Both the position numbers and the translations under genes were made by a program. A stretch of 20,626 bases of DNA, taken from assembly GCA_004335635.1 (NCBI GenBank), contig QAXH01005420.1:278-20903 (forward strand), in the 5' to 3' direction. This DNA is from Chloromonas sp. AAM2 (lineage: Eukaryota > Chlorophyta > Chlorophyceae > Chlamydomonadales > Chlamydomonadaceae). A model generated the notes under the pieces. The model was given only the letters and a program-made list of their open reading frames with translations, had not been told where the DNA came from and made no database searches. Of this stretch, positions 1 through 12,300 are shown piece after piece. Position 1 is the first letter of the stretch; each line of letters opens with the position of its first letter.

Positions 1-76
1 GCGCTCATGACTCACATCACAACAGGTGGACAGGCGCTCATGACTCACATCACAACAGGTGGACAGGCGCTCATGA
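1..76. repeat. 33-bp tandem repeat at window edge
   Basis: Two identical 33-bp units (1-33 and 34-66) and the first 10 bases of a third (67-76). Each unit starts GCGCTCATGACTCAC and ends GGTGGACAG. The array runs off the left edge, so its true copy number is unknown. It lies upstream of the first recognisable RPC2 exon, which opens with a clean acceptor at 311-312, so it is most likely intronic. No coding exon is recognisable in 1-312. Confidence 0.9.
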
Positions 77-312
77 GGCTTGTGTTGTCGTCTGACTCCT
101 GCCAACTGGAGTGACCCCTGCTCCCGGAGCCCAAGGCTTTTCTCATGTGCTCACAGCTGTGAGTGCACTTGTCAAGTTTTTGTATCTTTGCTACATGCAT
201 ATCTGAGCCCACATGCACCGACCACTGCATGCGTTGTGGAGGCTGGATGCCAGACACTGAAAGCTTCAGGCTGAAAGCCGACCACAACACCTGTGTTTTG
301 CCCCCCTCTCAG

Positions 313-3300
313 ACGAGGAGGAGGCGCCTATCGCCCGGCTGTGCCTGATGCTGGGCGTTGAGCCCGTGTGCACGCTGGCGGCCAGTGAGCTGCACGTCAA
401 GGGAAGCATGTTGGTGTTCCTCAACGGACAGCTCATGGGGGTGCACAAGTGAGTCTGAACGCTGATGGGGCACAGGAGCCACGTTATGACCTGCAGACCT
501 GACGGGTTGTTGGGTCCCGTGGTTCGCACGACCAGTGCATGCAGTGCGGGGCAGAGACTGTCAAGGCGCTTGACACCAGCGTGGACTGCTGCTGTCGGTG
601 CAACAACCAGTGATATAGGTTGTATGTGGTGACTGGCACTGTCCAGGAAACGATTGGCAAGCTGCAACAATGCTGGCTGCAGTTTGCAATGCCCTGTGAG
701 GCGGCAACAGTGATTATGATTATCACTTTTTTTGTGTGATGACTGACCATCAGGCGAAGGCTCGGAACCACCATGCAGGTCAGGACACAGGTACACGCTT
801 TGTTATTTTAACAAAGGTGTTTGTTTGAGGGCGTTGACTATGCACGTGCGTGCTGCTGCAGGTGCCCCATGCGTCTGGTGCTGGCCATGCGAGACATGCG
901 ACGCAAGGGGCTGGTGGGGGAGTTCGTGCATGTGCACATGCAGGTGCGCAGGGAACCTGGCCATGCGACACACTGCATATGAAGACTCGTCAGAATGTGT
1001 GCACGTAACACTATGAACTGACCAGCCCGTGAATGATGGCCTTCCGTGGTATGTCAAGGCTTAACATGGGGTGCACATTGCTCCATGCGTGCTGCGTCCA
1101 AACCAGTGGCCTAATTGGGAAGGCCCTTCGGAACACCACCCGACTGTTTCAAGCTGATGATCGAGCGGTCACAGTCATCATGTCGCACACGGCACAGTAT
1201 TGGACATGCATCTGTCAGGATGTGTACACACATGCACAGGATGGACATGCACGCCCATGCCTCCTGACGCGTGCTCCCAGCCCTGACTGTGCAGCACGAC
1301 GCATGCTACGTCTCCTGTGACGGCGGGCGCGTGTGCCGACCACTCATCATATGCGACAAGGGAGTGCCCAGGGTGACGCAGGAACACATATACAAGCTGA
1401 AAAGAGGTGGGTTGTGATCTGCATGGACCCCTGCAGCCCGCACACGCAGGCAGGGCACAGGTCGGAGTCAGACAGCGGGACAACTGATCTCAGAGCAAGC
1501 TCAGAGCAGCTTCTGTCGAGTTGAGAGCTGCTGCATGTGGCTTTGGTGGGTGGGATTGCGGGGTCAGGCCATCAGTCTGATGATTTCTGTTTGCTAATTG
1601 CTCAGCCATCTGCTGCTCTCCTCAACCTGATGGTCTTTGTTCGCTACGTTTCCAGGACCAGCATGCACTGATTTATTCCTTGTTCATGTGTCGAGTTCAA
1701 CCCTGGTGACAGCTGGTGACTGCTGGTGACTGCCGGTGACTGCTGGTGACAGCTGGTGGCAGCTGGTGACTGCTGGTGACTGCTGGTGACTGCTGGTGGC
1801 TGCTGGTGACTGCTGGTGACTGCTGGGCACTGCTGGGGACTGCTGCGGACTGCTGGTGACAGCTGCGGACAGCTGGTGGCAGCTGGTGACTGCTGGTGAC
1901 TGCTGGTGACAGCTGGTGGCTGCTGGTGACTGCTGGTGACTGCTGCGGACTGCTGGTGACTGCTGGTGACTGCTGGTGGCTGCTGGTGACTGCTGGTGGC
2001 AGCTGGTGACTGCTGGTGACTGCTGGTGACTGCTGGTGGCAGCTGGTGACTGCTGGTGACAGCTGGTGGCTGCTGGGCACTGCTGGGGACTGCTGGGGAC
2101 TGCTGGTGACAGCTGGTGGCAGCTGGTGACTGGTGGTGACAGCTGGTGGCTGCTGGTGACTGCTGGTGACTGCTGGTGGCAGCTAGTGGCAGCTGGTGAC
2201 TGCTGGTGACTGCTGGTGGCTGCTGGTGGCAGCTGGTGACAGCTGGTGGCAGCTGGTGACTGCTGGTGGCAGCTGGTGGCAGCTGGTGACTGCTGGTGAC
2301 TGCTGGTGACTGCAGGCGAGTGGTGTTTCAACGACTTCCTGCGCAACGGTCTGATTGAGTACCTGGACGTCAATGAGGAGAACGTGTCCCTCATCGCACT
2401 GTGAGTGTCACTCATTGCACTGTGAGTGTCACTCATTGCACTGTGAGTGTCACTCATTGCACTGTGAGTGTCACTCATTGCACTGTGAGGGCATGGGCAT
2501 GGGAGTGGGGCAATTCTAGTCAGGGCAGGGGTGGAATTAGGCAGGGGGTCGTGGAATTGCCCTGCAAACATCAGGAAAGGCAACAAACCTTGTGCTATTA
2601 TTTTAGGTCTGGTCTGTGTCACCTGCTCCTGCGCGGCTCTGGTGCAGTGCTCAGATCAGCCTTGCAACGCCACGTCGGTAAATGTGATGCAAAGCATGCA
2701 GGTCGGGCAGCGACTCTGAGATTGTAAAGACATGGGGCAGCGACACAACGATCGGTAGGTGTGCCCAGCTCTCACACTCAACCCTCGACCTGCCGCTACT
2801 GTCCTCTGCCTGTGTCCAGTTACGAGCAGTTTTGCAACCCCAGCGTGACACACTTGGAGATTGAGCCCTTCACCATCATGGGGGTGGTGTCAGGCCTCAT
2901 CCCGTACCCACATCACAATCAGTCACCACGCAACACGTACCAGGTGTGGCAGAGCGCTGATTGCGGGACGAATGGCCCCATCAGCTGATGTGTTGCTCTA
3001 AAGCGGACAGGCAGGGCAGAACACAAGGTTGGGAATCACAAGTAGCATGACAAAAGACAGGCAGAGAAAAGTTAAAGCTTGCAAAGTGCGAGGCACATGC
3101 GTTCTTTTGGATCTCAGACTGACGAGATGGGTGCTGTGGGTGCGTAGGGTTTGAGGGGACAGGATGTGAGCAGTCGTGGCATGTGTATGCGCATGAGGTG
3201 GTCGGAGGATTGTTGTCAAGGGCATCGGCCTGACCCTGACTGGCAGAGGGAGTTGAATGAGGATGTCTCTTGCCATTCCAGTCTTCACAGCACAGGAAGC

Positions 3301-6300
3301 ATGTTCTTGTTTGCGTTTGCTGAGGGAGTCACCAGCAGCCACTGGCACTGCCAAGAAGCTTCAGCTTGTCGTATCGATTGCGGTTCCTGCACTGCCTGCC
3401 CACACGCCATTGTTCTTCACGCCAGTGCATGTGTTCCATGCTCGCTCGTGCACGCAGTGCGCCATGGGCAAGCAGGCCATGGGCAACATCGCCTACAACC
3501 AGCTCAGCCGCATGGACACATTACTGTACCTGCTGTGCTACCCCCAGCGGCCGCTGCTGACCACCCGCACCATAGAGCTGGTCAAGTACGATAAGCTGGG
3601 GGCGGGGCAGAACGCAATGGTGGCCGTCATGAGCTACAGCGGGTGAGCGGGACGGGCCGCTGGGGCCCTCATCGGGATGCAAGTCAGGAGTACAGCCGGG
3701 CCCGGGGGGAAGGGAAGAGGGGGGAGAAGGTGGAACGGGGGTGGAGCTGGAAGGAGAGATCAGGCATGGTAATTTCAGGGATGGATGGGTCGAGTGCATC
3801 GGGACAAGACAGGGTTGATCGGAAGAAGACATGGATCAGATTACCATCTGCACTACATGGCTGTCAGTTCGGATCCCTATTGTGCCTTGCCTCCGAACCT
3901 CGGGGTGGCTCATGCAGTCCTTGACCTGCCTTGGCGTCTGATGTCAGCCTCAAGTGTGCCTTGCTGCTGACCCTGTGTGCCCTGGCCCCAGGTACGACAT
4001 TGAGGACGCCATCGTGATGAACAAGAGCTCACTGGACCGGGGCTTCGGGAGGTGCATCGTGTTCAAAAAGTGAGGCCTGTCGCGGGACCCATCGGACATG
4101 CTCGCCTTCTGCTTGCACCCCAGGCCAGGTTCATTGCCATGTGGTGCACGCCTTGCCCACACCAGAAGCACAACCACAGCTGTTGTAGGCTCATTTTTCA
4201 CTTTGTATGCAAAGTATCCTCTTTGCATCTGACCTAACAGGACTGCGGCGAGTCCTTCACATCCATTCCGTCCTCACGCACGTGCCATGCAGCAGTGAAG
4301 TCGGCCCTGCTTCCCCGCACATGCACGGTGCATGACGTGTGTTGTGCGCCTCTACTGCTCACAGGTACGGAGTGTCGCTGCGCAAGTACGCCAACCGCAC
4401 CACGGACCGCATCGTCACGCCCGTCCTCGCACCCGGTGAGAGAACGCATGGCAACCGGGGTGGCCGGATTGCACCCAGCGCCACCACGCCGTACACTTGT
4501 TCGCACAAGTCTGTTCTCAGTTCCTGACGCATCAAAGCCAGTTGCCAAAGGAATGGATTTGTGGTGTATCGAGCTGGCGCTGCCGCTGTCCATGCACACA
4601 CCCCTGCTGCAGGTCAGAAGGCTCTGCCCCCCAAGTTCCGCCTGTTGGACCGGGATGGCATTGCATCCGTGGGTGACTACATCCTGCCAGGCGACGTGTA
4701 CATCAACATGCAGGTGTGCAGGTGTCTCTGGCAGGACCGGCCATGTCGAATGTGTAGCGAGGTACAGCACGCCCAGCTAACACATCACACTTGCGTCTGA
4801 GGAATGGATGTCTGCATTTCTGATTTCATTGCATGTACCCTGAATCATCATCAAATGCTCACGTACTTGATGTGCTGTGTTGTGTTCTGGTGTCCCAACA
4901 TTCTGGTGTGTTGTGTTCTGATTGGTTTCCTGTTTTGTCTGGCCCCAGCGTCCGCTGAACACGCGTGACCCCGTGAGCTCCACCAGTCTGCCCGACAGCG
5001 CCTACCGCACCAGCTCCATGAGCTGGAAGCACACACCCGCCATGGCAGGGGAAAAGTGCATCGTGGACAAGGTGCAGCTGACATGTGAGTGGCGGGGAAG
5101 CTGGTTGCAGTGAAGGATTAAGGGGATGCGCTTGAAGGCGTACCTGCTTCTGACTGACCTGCTAGGGAGTGCTGTGTGTAACAGGATGCCCAGAATGAAG
5201 CACATGGAAAGAGAGGAGGGGCATTTGTCACTGGCTTGCCGTGCCTGGATTGTGATGTGTGTGCGCTTCACAGAAGCAGGACCAGGCTGCATGCTGGGCG
5301 AATGGTTGCTCATGCGGGTATTTCAGCTCCAATTCAACTACCTGTGCATGTGAACACCGTGTGTGCACATGGGTTTCCTGACTCATATGCTCTTGACCCT
5401 GCGTGCTGCTTTTCCTGCTCTGCAGCTAACGACGAGAGCCATCACTGCATTAAGGTGTTGATCCGGCACACGCGGCGGCCCGAGTTAGGCGACAAGTTCA
5501 GCAGCCGACACGGGCAGAAGGGAGTGGTGAGCGATGCGTGGTGGCGCATGGCCTGTGTGGTATGAACGCACATGCAACGAGCTTGGTATCCTGCTGACAG
5601 ACAGCTGTGCAAGGCTAAGTTGCGGCTGAGCAGAAGGTGAATGGAGGTCAGCTTGTTGCAGACAGGGAACTCGGTTTCAGCGAGCACATGGATAGGCGCA
5701 TGGAAGAGAGCATTGCGCTCACTGTGGCGTGTTGGTGTGTGCATTGCTTGCAGGTTGGCAATATAGTTCGCCAGGAGGACTTTCCCTTCAGCGAGCGTGG
5801 CCTGTGCCCCGATCTCATCATGAACCCACATGGCTTCCCCTCGCGCATGACGGTGCGTGCACAGGCCCGGGGCAGGGGAGAGGTGCCAAAGGCAAGGTTG
5901 GAAGCGGGAGCAGGGCAGCAGGGCATGCAGCGAAGTGCAGACAAGCATCGTGGGATCAGTGCAAGGACTGTAAGGGGCAGTGACTCAACTTATACGTGTG
6001 CATGCTGAGCTGTGGATGAGTTCTGAGGCTGTCACTTCGTCTACATCGACAGTTCACAAGTCACCGCAGCCCAAGTCTGCTCTGCTGTACCCCTTTACAA
6101 TGCACGTTTATCACACAGCCGTTCTTTCAAGTTGCCTGTTCAGGTTGGCAAGATGATTGAGTTGTTGGGCAGTAAGGCGGCCGTGAGCAGCGGTCGCTTC
6201 CACTACGGGACGGCCTTTGGCGAGCCATCCAACCTCGCAGATAAGGTGAGGCATCTGATGCCAAGTGATGCGATGCTGCCCGCTAGCCTGTTACGCAGGC

Positions 6301-7593
6301 CTCTAGGCCCCCCTAGACACAACCATAACCTAGGCTTAAGAGAGACCTGATTGGAGCATCCCTGCAAAGTATTGAGGTGCCGAATCCAGGGCCTAGGATC
6401 CATTTGCCTGGTTACAGCTTCCAGCAAGTACCAACCCAGTCCAAGCCCGCTTGTACTGTGAATGAGTTGTGTGGCCTTGGCTTTTTCTTGCAGGTTGAGG
6501 ACATCAGCGCTACGCTCGTGAGCCATGGCTTCAGCTACAGCGGCAAGGACTATCTCACAAGCGGAATTACAGGCAAGGACTTAAACGGGGTGGTGGGGGG
6601 GGGCAAGAGGGGAAGGCGAGGATGTGATGCGGGGCGAAAAGTGTCCAGACCTCTGTGTGCGCATCCGTCACAGCTATGATTCATTGGGATTCGACTTTTG
6701 CTTGTGGCTTCCGCCATCCTGAAGTTGCGTACCTGCCTTCTGTGCTTTCTGATGCTTGTTCGCTTTTGCTGGGAGCAAAGTTGTCAAGAAACCTTTTGTA
6801 CAGCCGACGCAGTGTACTTGAGCCTTCGACGCCACACCCGACACATTCAGCGTCATTTGGTCATTGCGTTGCAGGTGAGCCTCTAGAGGCGTTCATCTTC
6901 ATGGGTCCCGTGTACTACCAGAAACTCAAGCACATGGTCATGGACAAGATGCATGCACGGTCGCGCGGCCCTAGGGTTGTCCTGACTAGGCAGCCCACTG
7001 AGGGCCGGTCGCGGGATGGCGGCCTGCGGCTGGGAGAGATGGAGCGGGACTGCCTGATTGCGTATGGTGCATCCATGCTGCTGCTTGAGCGCCTCATGAT
7101 ATCATCAGACCAGTTTGAGGTGAGGGACTGGGGTGGCATGACACAGGGTGAGGGAATTGAGTTGCATGATAAAGCTGTTCAGTGGCAGGATCAGTTTGGT
7201 GGGTGGGGCGGGAGCCATGCTGCACTAATGCATGGTGGATAGATTGCAAAGGAACCACCAAGTTGCAGGTTGCATGTCCTTCCTGGTTGAGTTTCCCGTA
7301 CTGAGCACATCCGTGCAAGTGTCTTCCACTCGTCACACATGAAGTGGGGGAGCTGACAGTGAACTGGCCTGCGCGCCTTACCTTCACCTCGTTGCATGCA
7401 ACTGCAGGTGCATGTAGACATGCAGAGCGGCATGTTGGGCTACTTTGATGCCAACCGCGGCTGTCCTGTGAGCCCAGTGACCCGCTCCAGCGAGCACATG
7501 GCCTCCATTCGCATCCCCTACGCATGCAAGCTTTTGTTCCAAGAGCTGCAGTCCATGAACATCATACCCAGGCTGAAGCTGGCAGAACAGTAG
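313..7593 (+). CDS. RPC2: RNA polymerase III second-largest subunit (RPC2/POLR3B), 3' part, 16 exons
   Basis: Catalytic-core subunit of nuclear RNA polymerase III, which makes tRNA, 5S rRNA and other small RNAs; with the largest subunit it forms the active centre. Exons: 313-448, 862-943, 1295-1406, 2316-2400, 2820-2943, 3458-3642, 3992-4069, 4365-4435, 4613-4713, 4949-5084, 5426-5526, 5754-5852, 6144-6245, 6494-6572, 6875-7119, 7408-7593 (TAG at 7591-7593). All phases join without a break to give 639 aa. Diagnostic beta-subunit/RPC2 strings seen include [108 protein letters not shown] and the terminal [20 protein letters not shown]2 is usually about 1,130-1,180 aa, so roughly the first 500 residues are outside the window. 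Oddities: the usual CxxC...CxxC clamp zinc site near the C-terminus is missing (582-585 read DMQS), and intron 14 has a GC donor. Exon 1 starts in mid-codon after a CAG acceptor. The family call is very secure; the least sure boundaries are exons 2-3. Confidence 0.96.
1701..2310. repeat. 10-bp minisatellite, 61 units, in RPC2 intron 3
   Basis: Sixty-one consecutive decamers of consensus TGCTGGTGAC with A/T variation at position 1, A/G at position 9 and a few other substitutions (for example TGCTGCGGAC, TGCTGGGCAC). The register is never broken: every unit is exactly 10 bp. The array runs to within 5 bp of the acceptor; the last unit is followed directly by TGCAG and then exon 4 at 2316. Because 10 bp is not a multiple of 3, the repeat stays open in several antisense frames, giving long Ser/His/Gln/Pro ORFs that are artefacts. 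Confidence 0.97.
2384..2488 (+). repeat. 21-bp tandem repeat made from the end of RPC2 exon 4 plus its splice donor
   Basis: Five 21-bp units: 2384-2404, 2405-2425, 2426-2446, 2447-2467 and 2468-2488. The first is the coding end of exon 4 (GTGTCCCTCATCGCACT) plus the first four bases of intron 4 (GTGA). The other four are identical to one another and differ from the first at two positions (GTGTCACTCATTGCACT then GTGA). Each copy recreates the ACT|GTGAG donor context. Use of the first donor (exon end 2400) is inferred because the frame reads TGA right after it, so downstream donors would bring a stop codon into the message. Confidence 0.93.
6573..6874 (+). other. RPC2: GC-AG intron in RPC2 (intron 14)
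   Basis: The exon encoding ...LTSGIT ends ACAG at 6572 and the intron starts GCAAGG; the next exon starts at 6875 after TTGCAG with GTGAGCCT, giving the family-invariant SGITGEPLEA across the junction. GT dinucleotides downstream (near 6590-6600) are in the wrong phase and would insert residues absent from the family. AG|GCAAG is the classical strong-context GC donor. The intron also holds a G-run at about 6595-6603. Confidence 0.85.
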
Positions 7594-7722
7594 AGGTGCA
7601 AGGAGCGCAGCGACTCGTCCGGCTAGTCCAAGAGGGGTGCTGCACCTGGGATCATGACTCCAGACTGTGCACGTCGCCTAATCGTGCGCCACTGACATGG
7701 GAGTTGCTATGCAGTGCACCAC

Positions 7723-7727
7723 TGTAA
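7723..7727 (+). terminator. Putative TGTAA polyadenylation motif of RPC2
   Basis: TGTAA lies 130 nt after the RPC2 stop codon. TGTAA is the usual near-upstream polyadenylation signal in Chlamydomonas and Volvox genes, and cleavage would be expected about 10-20 nt later. It is the first TGTAA downstream of the stop. A five-base motif occurs by chance often, so support is positional. Confidence 0.55.
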
Positions 7728-7780
7728 TCTAGCTAGTGGTGCTGATATTGAATACCACATGTTGGAATTAACCTGAAAAA

Positions 7781-7893
7781 CTGAAAAAAAGATGTTCGCC
7801 AGTTCTGGGACAATTTGTGTGTTTTGTGTTCATTACACAATAGGTCCACAATACCATAACAATAGATAGTTGGCAATCATCTTTTTTTTTCAG
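7781..7893. mobile_element. Short MITE-like inverted-repeat element (~113 bp)
   Basis: The left end reads CTGAAAAAAAGATGTTCGCC and continues with AGTTCTGGGACAA. The right end, read on the opposite strand from 7893, gives CTGAAAAAAAAAGATGATTG and then CCAACT. The ends are inverted repeats of about 25 bp with a small length difference in the A-run. The element has no coding capacity and can fold into a hairpin. Its left end shares the GCCAGTTCTGGGACAA core with the element at 12154-12300 and the fragments at 17653-17692. No clear target-site duplication is visible, so MITE is an inference from structure and copy number. Confidence 0.6.
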
Positions 7894-8087
7894 GAATGTT
7901 AGCTGACATGGCACAATAGGGAACTTATTTTGACTGTATTCTTTCTTGTTGACGTTCACATCTGCTGCCCTTCAAACAGATCTTGTGCGATGAAGATGAT
8001 AAATCTGAGCCGTGTTTGATTTTGCATGTGATGACAGCAATTTCAATTGACTGACTGTGAAGCTGTGAGCCAACATGTCAGATGATT

Positions 8088-8137
8088 GTGCTGCTAGTAA
8101 TTATTAGCAGCACCAGTAACTAGGCCTGTAACTGGTG
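8088..8137. repeat. Two adjoining palindromes
   Basis: 8088-8113 is a near-perfect 26-nt palindrome: arms GTGCTGCTA and TAGCAGCAC, with most of the centre also pairing and one G/T mismatch per half. It overlaps by 3 nt a second inverted repeat, CACCAGT at 8111-8117 with ACTGGTG at 8131-8137. Either strand could form a tandem double hairpin. No function is evident; it lies about 0.75 kb past the tubulin stop, so it may be beyond that gene's 3' UTR. Confidence 0.7.
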
Positions 8138-8350
8138 TGACAGAATCTTTGCTGAACTTGCTTGGTAGGCAGGAGAAGGTGAGTAACATTTCATTTTGTG
8201 ATTGTTGATAGAAAATATCGTTCAAATGAGGAACTTGCTGGTTGACTACGTCTGCAATGCCAAGTGGTAATGGGACTACAGATTTGGACTACAGCTTTGA
8301 TCAGTCAAGGGTGCTGCAACGGCATTGAAAAGCATGCCTGAGATCACCGA

Positions 8351-8355
8351 TTACA
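8351..8355 (-). terminator. Putative TGTAA polyadenylation motif of beta-tubulin
   Basis: The plus strand reads TTACA, which is TGTAA in tubulin orientation, about 530 nt past the stop codon at 8883-8885. It is the first such motif reached after the stop on the minus strand. The implied 3' UTR is fairly long, and the call rests only on motif and position. Confidence 0.4.
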
Positions 8356-8882
8356 AGCAGTGGAAACACAGCACGCCAAAAGTTCGAGATTGGACGCTAG
8401 TGCACACCTCTAATGCAACCTGCTTCGTCCTACAGCTGCAGACCCTCTCGCCCTGAGCACAGCTCACACCACTTGGCTGGTGCAATTGCATGCAGCCATA
8501 GTTTCAGGCCTCAGCACTCTCACAGTCAACCGGTAACGTACTGCATGTGCCAGATCGAGTTGGCCTGACATGCGAACAATGAATCACGGCACAACAAGGT
8601 GGGTAAAAAGCACAGAGAATACAGGTACAAAAATCGTGTCAGTTAGGCCATGCTGGGATTGTGCACAAAACCAATTTCAAGTTTGTGACCATGCCAGCAC
8701 AGCTATTCGCTCAGTCCTGGGTATGTCAAAGAACAAAACAGCAGTTAAGCACCGTAATGCAAGGCAGCCTTGAACATTTGAGTGAACAGGCACGATTGCG
8801 CGCCTGCTGCAAACCAGCTGTATTGCCTTGTGCCCACGTCTGGTGAGCAAACGCTGCAACAAGTAAAGGTTAAGTTCTAAGT

Positions 8883-11143
<2,261 letters not shown>

Positions 11144-11340
11144 CCTTGCTACCTCTTGTGTGGGTGACTGAGTGCTTTGAGTGTTAGAGGATCGTAGGGT
11201 GCTAAGAACTCTGAACGTGGTTGATCCGTCTCCGCCTTTTGTACCGAAACTCGAGCGGTACTTCAAAACCGAAAAGCTTTTTTTGAACACGCGGACGCGG
11301 CTTACGGCTTTTGAATCTGCAACAGCGTTTCATCATGCTG
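11144..11340 (-). promoter_or_regulatory. Presumed beta-tubulin 5' UTR and proximal promoter
   Basis: DNA immediately upstream of the tubulin ATG. I see no TATA box and no good match to the Chlamydomonas tub box (GCTCSAAGGC). There is a 6-bp inverted repeat, GTACCG (11241-11246) and CGGTAC (11256-11261), around a CTCGAG core, flanked by A/T-run segments (11276-11286) and CGCGGACGCGG. The promoter role is inferred from position only. Confidence 0.35.
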
Positions 11341-12153
11341 GCCAGGCAGGCATTTCTCGGCAGGTTACGTTCCATCGGAATACACAACAGGCAAAGTGCC
11401 TTGAGCAATGATCCGTGGCATGGCATGGCTGCGCATGGCATGGCTGGTGTGATGATCACCATCTTGTCTAGCATGGAGAAGAGGTGTGCAAGCTGTCCGG
11501 GCGCAGTTCACGTCTGCTGTGCAGCATGGGCATGCGACTTTCAAACGCAGGTGCATGTGAAACACCAACAAGGAAGTGAGATCATCCATGCAGTCAGAGG
11601 CCCATGCGCAGTCATTGTCAGGTATACAGACAGCGCCTGCGCACGCCACCTGAATCAAGGGCAACATCGTTCAGTGCAATCTGAACGAGGTGGCCGGAGC
11701 GTGACCACACCAGGCCTCGTAAACACATTGATTAGCACCTGCTGCGCCAGTTTGCTGCTGCCAAACAGTGTTGCAGCTCATCTACTAGCCCATGAGCACA
11801 AAGCAGAGTTAGTTGCTGTTGTTGCTTACAAGTGGTCTAGCAAGACGTACTTGATGTTTAGCATGACTGAGACATCGTCCACAGCATGCATGCGGCACAG
11901 AGAGCTGCACCACAACACCGATGGGAAGGGCAAGCCTGCAGACCAGCCTGTGCGGCGCTGCACCACCGCTACTTCACCACGTCAGACGGCGCTCCTCTCC
12001 AGATGTCAAGATTGACTGCCATTGGCTGGTCACAGGGACACTGGACTCTGGGTGTACGCAATCAGGAGCAGCACAGTGACCAGGCCTGTGGTGACAAGAC
12101 ACAACATGCTGAACATGCGCCATTACAGTCAGATTGCTGACACAGACACGGCC

Positions 12154-12300
12154 AAAAAAAGAAGTTTGCCAGTTCTGGGACAACTTGTGGGACTGACATT
12201 GGAATTGGTGTTGATGTGTGCAGAAGTCGTGTTGATTCAGTGTCATGTGGAGCACACACAACACACGTTCAATTTCCCAGAAATGGCAAACCTTTTTTCT
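12154..12300. mobile_element. Second MITE-like inverted-repeat element (~147 bp)
   Basis: Left end at 12154-12184: A-run, then GAAGTTTGCCAGTTCTGGGA. Right end at 12272-12300 read on the other strand: AGAAAAAAGGTTTGCCATTT then CTGGGAAA. The ends are imperfect inverted repeats of ~28 bp with roughly five mismatches. The core matches the left end of the 7781-7893 element and the fragments at 17653-17692, so this is a small dispersed family. Noncoding; no target duplication identified. Confidence 0.58.

Larger units (their letters stand above)
7594..8882. other. Convergent intergenic region between RPC2 and beta-tubulin
   Basis: This stretch separates the stop codons of two genes facing each other. 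It is more AT-rich than the flanking genes. It holds a TGTAA motif for RPC2 at 7723-7727, an inverted-repeat element at 7781-7893, adjoining palindromes at 8088-8137 and a TGTAA motif in tubulin orientation at 8351-8355. The short ORFs here have no family resemblance or coding signature that I can see. Confidence 0.8.

Noticed and set aside
1..76. Short regular repeats considered as a CRISPR array
   Set aside because: The 33-bp units are adjacent with no spacers, and the context is a eukaryotic intron.
266..796. 176-codon minus-strand ORF
   Set aside because: Antisense to RPC2 exon 1 and intron; no domain and no codon-bias support.
1575..1640. Possible C/D snoRNA in RPC2 intron 3 (CTGATGA and CTGA-like boxes)
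   Set aside because: The C box lacks the required purine start and no terminal stem is visible.
1741..2290. Many GCTGGTGG octamers, identical to the E. coli Chi site
   Set aside because: They follow from the repeat consensus, and Chi has no role in eukaryotic nuclear DNA.
1684..2622. 312-codon minus-strand ORF rich in Ser, His, Gln and Pro
   Set aside because: It is the antisense of the decamer minisatellite, RPC2 exon 4 and the duplicated donor; a 10-bp repeat without stops stays open in several frames.
4234..4770. Overlapping long ORFs on both strands
   Set aside because: They cross RPC2 exons 8-9 in wrong frames or run through introns; the conserved protein explains the region.
11311..12015. 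234-codon plus-strand ORF
   Set aside because: Begins at a non-ATG codon, has noncoding-like composition, no recognisable motif and no splice context.
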